Positions 1 through 5,586 of a stretch of 30,983 nucleotides of DNA are shown here, piece by piece. Under the pieces are notes generated by a model. That model searched no databases. It worked only from the letters and a program-made list of their open reading frames with translations, and was not told the DNA's origin. The position numbers were made by a program, and so were the translations under genes. This DNA comes from a virus, in IMG/VR virus record IMGVR_UViG_3300005663_000154, positions 1-30,983 of that record; one strand, given 5' to 3'. Position 1 is the first letter of the stretch. Every line of letters begins with the position of its first letter.

Positions 1-19
1 AATGCCGGAGGTGGAGTGA
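1..19 (+). CDS. 3' end of an upstream gene (partial)
   Basis: A reading frame open from the window edge ends with a TGA at 17-19 that overlaps the ATG of the next gene. Its last codons read Glu-Val-Glu-stop. The same 15-base junction (GGAGGTGGAGTGATG) recurs at 465-479, where it is clearly the end of one gene and the start of the next. By analogy an upstream gene ends here. Nothing can be said about its product. Confidence 0.35.
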
Positions 20-477
20 TGAAATTTGCACTATGTAAATGCGGCAACCCGTTACCCTGGGTAGACGTTAACAATGGGGAAACCAGAAGATCTAATCTAT
101 GTGGGAGCTGTATCACACGTGAAGCATTAGATATTCTGGGTCCTATACTCATAGCAGGAGCCAAGGTACTCGGAAAATATGAACTACCTGACAAGTACGA
201 AGATAATTATTCTGACCACGACGGCAGGCGATGGGTGACGGTAGCTTATGCAAACGCCATGATGAAAAGTGCGGATCCAGAGGAGAAAGTTCCTACCATA
301 GTTGGTATTGATTACGGTGAAGAAGGTGGGGACCGTAGTATACTTGCCTTGCGAAAAGGGGATCGGTTGATTGGGGTATTTGAGGCTACAGGTGAGGTGT
401 GCCTTGGATCTCAGCAACGAACAGGGCACCAATACATTTACGATGCTGATGGTAACGAATTTAAGGAGGTGGAGTGA
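19..477 (+). CDS. zinc-ribbon-like hypothetical protein
   Basis: The protein has 152 residues from ATG 19; a GTG at 16 is a less likely start. GGAGG at 7-11 sits at good spacing. Cysteines at residues 6, 8, 28 and 31 look like a small zinc ribbon. A later segment (about residues 95-121) reads like the first strand of an RNase H/actin-like fold: Gly-Ile-Asp98-Tyr-Gly, then Gly-Gly-Asp105-Arg-Ser, then a hydrophobic strand. That resemblance is weak and the rest of such a fold would not fit in the remaining length. The stop overlaps the start of the next gene, so the two are translationally coupled. I do not recognise the family; the function is unknown. Confidence 0.7.
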   Translation: MKFALCKCGNPLPWVDVNNGETRRSNLCGSCITREALDILGPILIAGAKVLGKYELPDKYEDNYSDHDGRRWVTVAYANAMMKSADPEEKVPTIVGIDYGEEGGDRSILALRKGDRLIGVFEATGEVCLGSQQRTGHQYIYDADGNEFKEVE

Positions 478-632
478 TGCTATTCATATTTTCAGTTATC
501 TCCTTAGCTGCATTGCTTGCGCTAGTTGAAATGACAATACTCGATTGGCTACTAGACGATCTTGCACCGTGGCTCTTTGTTCCTTTGTTTTTGATGGCCT
601 TGGCACCGGCTCACTGGTTCATGATGCCCTAA
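477..632 (+). CDS. small hydrophobic membrane protein (51 aa)
   Basis: The ATG at 477 overlaps the TGA of the preceding gene (475-477) and has a strong Shine-Dalgarno, AAGGAGG, at 463-469. The 51-residue product is almost wholly hydrophobic. One predicted membrane segment covers about residues 2-18 and a second about residues 31-46, separated by a short acidic stretch with two adjacent Asp residues. This suggests a two-pass inner-membrane protein. The role is unknown; early phage membrane proteins of this kind may act in host takeover or exclusion, but nothing here shows that. Confidence comes from the coupled start and the clean hydrophobic pattern. Confidence 0.6.
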   Translation: MLFIFSVISLAALLALVEMTILDWLLDDLAPWLFVPLFLMALAPAHWFMMP

Positions 633-650
633 TCACCAGGAAGTGAAACT

Positions 651-893
651 ATGTACAAATATGAGTTGTTCGAAAGTAACGGCAGATCTATAGGTTACTT
701 GCTACTGCCTCATTACATCTACCCGGAGACCGTGATTACTGACGAAGGGATCTCGGTACGGTTCGTCGGCTTTACTGAGGATGAAACTCAGCGGGTAATT
801 GAAATCGCTTGTGACAATATTGAGTGCAACCAAATGGAAGAGGCATATCTGCGGTTATTAGCTGACAGGTTCACTGAGGAGGTGAAACTATGA
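651..893 (+). CDS. hypothetical protein (80 aa)
   Basis: The 80-residue product starts at ATG 651 behind AGGAAG. It is acidic, with a beta-rich N-terminal half and a helical C-terminal half. There are two Cys residues near the middle (about 54 and 59) but no metal-binding pattern. The stop codon overlaps the next start (ATGA at 890-893), so it belongs to the same coupled operon. I do not recognise the family. Confidence 0.6.
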   Translation: MYKYELFESNGRSIGYLLLPHYIYPETVITDEGISVRFVGFTEDETQRVIEIACDNIECNQMEEAYLRLLADRFTEEVKL

Positions 894-1333
894 GAGTAGT
901 TGCAATACTGGAAACAATGTGGGACTGGCGTGGTCAGACCAGTGAGGCAGGATATAGGGAAGCACCTCGATACTTTCGTATTAATCCGAAAAACTATAGT
1001 GGCCGACGACTCTATAAACTGGTTGGTCCTGATGCCAGGTTGTTGGTGACTAATGCTTGTAGGGAATTGGCTACCTCTGCCAAGGGTCACGGTAAACCTG
1101 ATCCTATATGGCTAGCTGAGAACCTGCAGAAGCTTGATACACTAGACTCTGGTTTTGACGTGCTTCTGGTCTGTGGGAAGGTAGCGCAAAAGTGTTACCA
1201 GGAATGTGCATACCGGGCTCTCGTTAGAGCCAGAGTGATTGAGATACCGCACCCGGCAGCACGGGGACATTGGAACGCCAAAACTATTGCTGAAACAGCA
1301 GAGCAGATTCAATCCATAGTTTCAGGATCATAG
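890..1333 (+). CDS. uracil-DNA glycosylase superfamily-like protein
   Basis: The 147-residue product starts at ATG 890 behind GAGGAGGTG. Three short motifs resemble the uracil-DNA glycosylase fold. A strand ending Leu-Val-Thr-Asn-Ala-Cys (about residues 51-56) matches the family-4/5 'TN(A/V)' strand. A Leu-Leu-Val-Cys-Gly-Lys-Val-Ala strand-turn (about 91-98) follows. Near the C-terminus Ile-Pro-His-Pro-Ala-Ala-Arg-Gly (about 119-126) resembles the His-Pro-(S/A) active-site loop. No clear catalytic Asp motif precedes these, so it may bind rather than excise, or be a distant relative. It is shorter than typical enzymes (around 200 residues). The 3' end overlaps the convergent primase gene by 25 bp. 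The call rests on motif shape only. Confidence 0.45.
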   Translation: MRVVAILETMWDWRGQTSEAGYREAPRYFRINPKNYSGRRLYKLVGPDARLLVTNACRELATSAKGHGKPDPIWLAENLQKLDTLDSGFDVLLVCGKVAQKCYQECAYRALVRARVIEIPHPAARGHWNAKTIAETAEQIQSIVSGS

Positions 1334-3780
1334 CCAGGGGTATACCGGCGCGCTCGCTTTGTAACTGATGGACCAGTACCTTCATGGATACGGTCCATCA
1401 TGCGCTGTCTTGCTATGATCACTTTCTCCCGGTATTCACTGAACCGTTGGAACAGACTCGGGTTGATGGCCCACTGAGCATAGTGTGAGTGTTCCTTGGA
1501 CCCGTCATCCAACCGCACCACCCAGCCAGCGTGTATCAACTCCTCCATTGATGCGATGATCATGCGTTCCGCTTCCCAGATGTTGTTACCTTCGATCTGT
1601 CGGCGCGCAGAGCGTTTAATGTCGGATAGGGTCACGGTCTCCCTGTCACAGTGCTGGATGACAAACTCAGCAATCCTGTTATCAAAGCTATCAACCCCGG
1701 CGATATCTCCCAGGGCATAGCGGAATGCCGGAATCACATAAGTCTTGATCACCTGAACCACGCGGTTCACGATATCTACTTGCACACTCGGATTGAATGG
1801 CGACTCGATCAGGTGGAACAGGAGAATCAATCGACCCGCAGTCCCTTCCAGTTTACCGAATGCAGTCATGTACTCCGTGGGTGAATTGAGCAGACGTTCA
1901 TCCTGTTTTGAGTCTTCATACCATCGTTGGAACTCCCGATAAGCGGCGTGCGCGCCGACTGACAACGTGTAGTTCATCACCGGCAGTGCAAACACTAATC
2001 GTAGCGTGTTCTCCCAGGTAGCAGAGCTATTAGCGAAGTCAGGCACCGGGTGCCCCAGGCGCGTCTGATCAGGGCGTAGCGGTGCCAGGATGAACCGTTG
2101 CAGCAGCCCATCAGATGAGAGATTTTCCAGACTCTCTGTGAACACCTTGGGCTGGATATTCCCAACGATCGACACGGCCAGGTTCTCGCAGATTATCGAC
2201 CCGGCACCCACACGATCCATTTCATATCGTTCCGACTCATAGGATACTACCCAAGAGGAACGATCCTCGCCTGAGTTTCTATCTCCCATCTTGCGTGCCC
2301 AGGATGCCATTTCATCAAGATGACAAAGCAAGCCGCGGGGCCGCTCGGCAGCATGACGTACCAGCTTTTGGCTCGTAATGTCCTGCACCGTGATTCGCAG
2401 CGGCACTGGTTGTGGTGGCAGGTCGGGCACCAGGGGTGCCTGGTCCGATCCAAGCATCGCTTCAGCCGATGATGAAAAGTCCAGGAACGCTTTCTTGGCG
2501 ACCGAGTACATGGCTTCGTGACCTTCCCAGTTCAGCATCTCCTTTCGGAACCTCGAGCGATCATCGGCCTCAATGTTTTTGATTGGCTTGAGCATCGGTA
2601 GGGACCCTGGGGACTTCTTATCGGCGGGATCTCCAATGGTCATCAACCAAAGCACCGGGGGTACCCTGAACCCAGGCATAAGCTCGAGCCTGATCTCAGC
2701 GTCCACAACGCCGCAGATTGCCCCCAGTCCGGCGAAGAGGGGTACCAGGGGATCACATCCCACTGAATCAGAGATCTCCTGTGCGCGCACTGAGAGCACA
2801 CTAGGCCACAGATCCAGATCCATTTCAGGGGGCACCGGGCGAAATCCCTCGAGTATGTCCACAGGGGTCATGGGTGGAATGGCGCTAAACAAGCTCGTGG
2901 CGTCCATGACCGGACGCTGCCAGCCATTGTCTGCTGCCAGGTGAAACAGGGTGCCCAGCTTGATCATGACCCCCTTGGTGATTCGAAAGCTGCCCCATTG
3001 GGTTAGGAGGTCGTGTTTACCTGGATACTTGGTCTCGCTTTGACTGGACCAATCATCCCACAGGGTTAGTCCCTGGTTCTCTTGGTCTGTCTGATTCCCT
3101 GCCCAGTGCAGCGCCATGCCCACATCGATCCAGTCATCACGGGAGCAGTCGGCTGGAATATGGTCCAGGGCGTCCCTGATCTCTTCCCAGGAGGCGTCTA
3201 CCTGTCCCCCGGTGTTGATTGTCCGCTCCTGATCCTTCGCCAGCAGAGCGCGCCAGTGGTCCAGGAGAGGCATCGGGATCATAGGTAGTTGGTCCCAGGT
3301 TCCCAGGCCAGCCCATTGATACGGTTGCCCGGTGTCCGGGTGGATCGATGGTGGCAACACATCCTGGACTGTGAGTCCGTTGGCCGTAGCACAGCGCAGG
3401 TTGTAAATTGCCTGCTTGTTGACCGAGATCTGCTTGGATGTCAGGGTCAGGCCAAAGGGCATGCTGTAGAGTAACTTCCCGTGTCCCGGTCTATCCGAGT
3501 CGATGATCACGGCGTCCGGTGCATCGTAGAGTGCCTGGAGATTGATCTGTTGTGGAAGCAGCGTAGTGGTAGCCGTTGCCCAGTCATCAATATCCAGGGC
3601 CATGGTGCCGCTGTAGGCATGGGCCAGTCCGATGCCGTATCCAGGGGAGAGGTCAGCCTGGGAAGTCAGAGCATGATCACGGGTGTTCCACTTTTGGGTG
3701 CGTGGACCCTTGGTACCCGGTTGTATTGGCACCAGGGACCAACCGTGCTGAATGTAGGCATCTACCGTGTTTGGCATCAT
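1309..3780 (-). CDS. primase-polymerase with PriCT and DUF3987 helicase-like domain
   Basis: This 823-residue replication initiator should unwind DNA and prime synthesis. Residues 1-175 form an archaeo-eukaryotic-type primase-polymerase. They carry the Asp63-x-Asp65 metal pair, a Gly-His100-Gly-Lys motif, and the Pro-Pro-Ser-Ile-His-Pro...Tyr-x-Trp signature (143-156) of bifunctional phage/plasmid prim-pols. Residues 195-290 match a PriCT-type C-terminal primase domain with Trp-x-x-Val/Ile-Gly-Met-Ala-Leu. From about 320 onward it resembles DUF3987. There is a Walker-A-like loop around Gly383-Asp-Pro-Ala-Asp-Lys-Lys389-Ser390 and a Walker-B-like Leu-Asp488-Glu489. The ATG immediately follows the stop of a 17-codon ORF. 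ATG at 3777 is an equal candidate start. It is transcribed opposite to the polymerase operon. Confidence 0.85.
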   Translation of the reverse strand: MMPNTVDAYIQHGWSLVPIQPGTKGPRTQKWNTRDHALTSQADLSPGYGIGLAHAYSGTMALDIDDWATATTTLLPQQINLQALYDAPDAVIIDSDRPGHGKLLYSMPFGLTLTSKQISVNKQAIYNLRCATANGLTVQDVLPPSIHPDTGQPYQWAGLGTWDQLPMIPMPLLDHWRALLAKDQERTINTGGQVDASWEEIRDALDHIPADCSRDDWIDVGMALHWAGNQTDQENQGLTLWDDWSSQSETKYPGKHDLLTQWGSFRITKGVMIKLGTLFHLAADNGWQRPVMDATSLFSAIPPMTPVDILEGFRPVPPEMDLDLWPSVLSVRAQEISDSVGCDPLVPLFAGLGAICGVVDAEIRLELMPGFRVPPVLWLMTIGDPADKKSPGSLPMLKPIKNIEADDRSRFRKEMLNWEGHEAMYSVAKKAFLDFSSSAEAMLGSDQAPLVPDLPPQPVPLRITVQDITSQKLVRHAAERPRGLLCHLDEMASWARKMGDRNSGEDRSSWVVSYESERYEMDRVGAGSIICENLAVSIVGNIQPKVFTESLENLSSDGLLQRFILAPLRPDQTRLGHPVPDFANSSATWENTLRLVFALPVMNYTLSVGAHAAYREFQRWYEDSKQDERLLNSPTEYMTAFGKLEGTAGRLILLFHLIESPFNPSVQVDIVNRVVQVIKTYVIPAFRYALGDIAGVDSFDNRIAEFVIQHCDRETVTLSDIKRSARRQIEGNNIWEAERMIIASMEELIHAGWVVRLDDGSKEHSHYAQWAINPSLFQRFSEYREKVIIARQRMMDRIHEGTGPSVTKRARRYTPGYDPETMD

Positions 3781-3834
3781 TCAAGACTTAGGCACTTTCC
3801 AGATGTTCTTTAATTTGTCTGCCAGGTTACTCAT
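3781..3834 (-). CDS. 17-codon mini-ORF, possible leader peptide of the primase gene
   Basis: An ATG at 3834 has a good Shine-Dalgarno (AGAGGAACC) directly behind the stop of the deoxyribosyltransferase-like gene. It opens 17 codons rich in Lys. The stop TGA (3783-3781) abuts the primase ATG at 3780. The arrangement suggests that ribosomes translating the mini-ORF re-initiate on the primase gene, setting its level. Its first codons lie in a 29-bp repeat whose other copy (4394-4422) has ATA in place of this ATG. Whether the peptide itself has a role is unknown. Confidence 0.4.
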   Translation of the reverse strand: MSNLADKLKNIWKVPKS

Positions 3835-3842
3835 TTTGGTTC
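3814..3842. repeat. 29-bp direct repeat, copy A
   Basis: This stretch is 28/29 identical to 4394-4422 in the same orientation; only the base at 3832 (C versus T) differs. Copy A carries the Shine-Dalgarno and first codons of the 17-codon ORF. The two copies bracket the deoxyribosyltransferase-like gene, as if that gene arrived or was duplicated with this flank, or as if the repeat is a shared translation or control element. Confidence 0.75.
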
Positions 3843-3844
3843 CT

Positions 3845-4312
3845 CTAAAATAAGGTGTGGCCACATGTTGGGCATTCAAAGTACATCCCACAAGCAGGGC
3901 ATAAGCTATGAACAAATCCGTCGATAGTATCAAAATGTTCGATATCAATAAGATGATGGAAGACGGTTTCCCTGGGCCCAATGATAGTTATTCTCTGCAC
4001 ATTATTGATTTTAAATTTCATCATAGCGTAAGCATGGGCATGTTCAATTAATCGACCGCCGCGACTATTGTTTCTTGGGTTCTCCATCAAGGAGATGCAC
4101 CACTGACAATCTTCCACATCACTCAGGTCTTCATTTGCAAATCTTAGCCGTGTTTCATTATCAGCTTGCTCAGACATCCCTACAGGGAGAATATGATCAG
4201 TGTCTGGTAATGTCCATCTACTGACTATCGTGTGACCATGGGTCTCCAGGATCTTACCAAGAGCGTGACACTCATGCCTGCGACTGAATCTTGCTGTAAA
4301 ATATACTCTCAT
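3845..4312 (-). CDS. nucleoside 2-deoxyribosyltransferase-like protein with C-terminal zinc ribbon
   Basis: The 155-residue product starts at ATG 4312 behind CAGGAATT; the frame is open further upstream, but through the decayed repeat. The N-terminus (Val-Tyr-Phe-Thr-Ala-Arg-Phe-Ser-Arg-Arg) fits the first strand and loop of the nucleoside 2-deoxyribosyltransferase fold. Gly-His-x-Ile-Val-Ser-Arg-Trp, then Glu-Asp-Leu-x-Asp-Val, then Arg-Gly-Gly-Arg-x-Ile-Glu90-His follow in family order. Glu90 sits where the catalytic Glu lies. A Gly-Pro-Arg-Glu-x-Val-Phe-His loop follows. Unusually, residues 138-150 add a Cys-x2-Cys...Cys-x2-Cys zinc ribbon. It could exchange or hydrolyse nucleoside bases for phage nucleotide metabolism, or be a base-modifying or sensing relative. 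It lies just upstream of the primase in one operon. Confidence 0.65.
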   Translation of the reverse strand: MRVYFTARFSRRHECHALGKILETHGHTIVSRWTLPDTDHILPVGMSEQADNETRLRFANEDLSDVEDCQWCISLMENPRNNSRGGRLIEHAHAYAMMKFKINNVQRITIIGPRETVFHHLIDIEHFDTIDGFVHSLCPACGMYFECPTCGHTLF

Positions 4313-4393
4313 GATAATTCCTGTTTGGGGTTTATCGGGAACAAAACACAAAAGGTATCTAATATCCTTTCTCAGCTGTCCGATCTTAAGGTC

Positions 4394-4422
4394 TTTGTCT
4401 GCCAGGTTACTTATTTTGGTTC
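4394..4422. repeat. 29-bp direct repeat, copy B
   Basis: Second copy of the repeat at 3814-3842, with one mismatch. Here the repeat holds the stop codon of the preceding gene (TAA at 4409-4407). The position matching the mini-ORF start codon reads ATA on the minus strand, so the mini-ORF appears to have lost its start. The frame after it stays open into the deoxyribosyltransferase-like gene. Confidence 0.75.
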
Positions 4423-4769
4423 TCTTCGGATGCTCCGCCATCAATGCTATCAACGTAATCAACGTAATCACATAGTACACAACATGACCCATTACAACCT
4501 GTAACCACGCTGTTCATGTTTTTGCATTCGGGACAAGTATCACCATTAAGGTGCCCCACGGCCAAATCTAATCTCAACTTCAACTCAGCTACCTTATCTT
4601 CCAATTCAGTCATGCGCCGTGGATCTGGGATTCTCAAAGCCCAATAGGTGCCCCGCTTCACCCACTCCCCTATTTCAATTCCCTGCTTTTGTGAGTCTTC
4701 GATTTCAACAAAGCGTCCAGATTGATTTCCAGGCGGTCCATCAAACAGTATGTCTATATAGTTGTTCAT
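4407..4769 (-). CDS. Cys-rich coiled-coil hypothetical phage protein
   Basis: The 120-residue product is first in the minus-strand operon. Residues 1-47 form a compact domain I have seen as a recurrent hypothetical in phages, with an Asp-Gly-Pro-Pro-Gly turn, a Gly-Arg-Phe-Val-Glu strand and a Trp-Ala-Leu-Arg-Ile end. Residues 53-73 form a short coiled coil. Residues 79-100 hold six Cys (79, 82, 92, 96, 97, 100) consistent with a zinc-binding knuckle. A Tyr-Val-Asp repeat follows, encoded by a 9-bp tandem repeat near 4448-4468. The start is ATG 4769 with CAGGAATTTG upstream. Function unknown; the zinc knuckle suggests nucleic-acid or protein binding. Confidence 0.65.
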   Translation of the reverse strand: MNNYIDILFDGPPGNQSGRFVEIEDSQKQGIEIGEWVKRGTYWALRIPDPRRMTELEDKVAELKLRLDLAVGHLNGDTCPECKNMNSVVTGCNGSCCVLCDYVDYVDSIDGGASEENQNK

Positions 4770-4796
4770 CTATTTCAAATTCCTGTACACGAATGT

Positions 4797-4826
4797 TTGA
4801 CAAGCGTAAACGAAATAGAATACACT
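4797..4826 (+). promoter_or_regulatory. sigma70-like promoter for the replication operon
   Basis: A perfect -35 TTGACA (4797-4802) is followed after 18 bases by TACACT (4821-4826), which matches four of six -10 positions. It lies in the only divergent intergenic region of the window (4770-4851), 26 bases before the ATG of the ribbon-helix-helix gene. A Shine-Dalgarno TGAGGA lies at 4839-4844. No comparably good promoter for the minus-strand operon was seen; TTGCAA with a weak -10 is the best candidate. Confidence 0.6.
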
Positions 4827-4851
4827 TGCAACAACATCTGAGGATTAGCTA

Positions 4852-5046
4852 ATGTCAACAACCGAAAACTTGGACGCTCTTATTGCGGTAAGGGTCTCGA
4901 AAAAGAGTCGCAAGGCGTTCCAGCGCAAGGCTGATCGATACCCAGGGACATCCTCAGATGTGCTCCGCGAGATCATTGAGGCATTTGTCGATGACCGCAT
5001 TACAATCACCCCCGATCCTAAAAAGGAAAGTCTCTATGTCTCTTGA
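4852..5046 (+). CDS. ribbon-helix-helix (CopG/Arc-type) DNA-binding protein
   Basis: The 64-residue product is first in the replication operon. A beta strand (about residues 9-15, Leu-Ile-Ala-Val-Arg-Val-Ser) and two helices (16-30 and 34-50) are joined by a Pro-Gly-Thr-Ser turn, the ribbon-helix-helix layout. Such proteins bind as dimers in the major groove through the strand and usually repress their own promoter. Sitting just behind the divergent promoter region, it is a natural candidate to control both outward operons; that is inference. The start at 4852 follows TGAGGA. Its end overlaps the next gene by 11 bp. Confidence 0.65.
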   Translation: MSTTENLDALIAVRVSKKSRKAFQRKADRYPGTSSDVLREIIEAFVDDRITITPDPKKESLYVS

Positions 5047-5476
5047 AACTGAACTCCACAAATTAACCGAAGCTATGCTGGCGCTGGCAAGTGCCACTAC
5101 CGTATCACCGGCTACTCCTGCTGCTCCCGCTACCCCAGTTCCTGGTGTTCCCGCCACCCCGGTTACCTCGGCCACACTTACGCCTGTTGCTACCCCTGCA
5201 TTAGCTGCAGTTCCTGCCAGTCCAGTGATGCCAGCAGCCCCAAATCTGGAAACTCTTGCTACGCCTGTCGCACCTGTGCCCGGTGCTGTGCCATTCACTG
5301 ATGCCAAGGGACTGGTTGACTGGGTGATGACGAAGTACAGAGACCTGGGTCCAGTTCAAGGTGTCCTGATTCAAAATGTGCTTGTCGGCATGGGCTACCA
5401 GAACATCAACGAAGTGAAGCCGGAGCACTATCCTCAGCTGCACCAGGAAGTTGAAATGATCAAAGCACCCGCGTGA
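5036..5476 (+). CDS. hypothetical protein with Pro/Ala/Thr-rich linker
   Basis: The 146-residue product starts at ATG 5036 behind AAAAGGAAAG; an in-frame start at 4958 would lie inside the preceding gene without a ribosome site. Residues 1-20 form a helix, about 22-85 are a disordered linker made of repeated Pro-Ala-Thr-Pro-Val units, and about 88-146 form a compact C-terminal domain (Val-Asp-Trp-Val-Met...Gly-Pro-Val-Gln-Gly-Val-Leu). A similar Pro/Ala tail ends the DUF2815 protein two genes downstream. The layout suggests a tethering or adaptor protein of the recombination/replication complex. I do not recognise a named family. Confidence 0.65.
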   Translation: MSLETELHKLTEAMLALASATTVSPATPAAPATPVPGVPATPVTSATLTPVATPALAAVPASPVMPAAPNLETLATPVAPVPGAVPFTDAKGLVDWVMTKYRDLGPVQGVLIQNVLVGMGYQNINEVKPEHYPQLHQEVEMIKAPA

Positions 5477-5586
5477 TCTGGGGCATTAGTGCAGTTGGCC
5501 GTCCTCTCTACCGTCTGGCACAGAGGTGGGAGAACAGCCGTTCGCGCACCGTTATGGATTCACTATTGAATAAAGGAACCAAGGTT

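Noticed and set aside
2573-2944. Plus-strand 123-residue ORF inside the primase gene
   Set aside because: Antisense shadow of a well-supported prim-pol/DUF3987 frame; Ser/Pro/Gly-biased with no ribosome site or family pattern.
4448-4468. 9-bp tandem repeat as a replication origin iteron
   Set aside because: Only about two copies are present and they encode the Tyr-Val-Asp repeat of the Cys-rich protein; there is no AT-rich flank or further copies.
4313-4492. N-terminal extension of the deoxyribosyltransferase-like frame
   Set aside because: The frame is open to 4492 but overlaps the previous gene and passes through the decayed repeat. The family-like sequence starts at ATG 4312, which has its own ribosome site.
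4785-4820. GTTT...AAAC inverted ends as an operator
   Set aside because: Only the outer four bases pair and the centre is not symmetric, so chance is enough to explain it.
5473-5586. N-terminal extension of the DUF2800 frame
   Set aside because: No ribosome site, and the family signature begins at ATG 5587 with a good site. The segment is best treated as intergenic.
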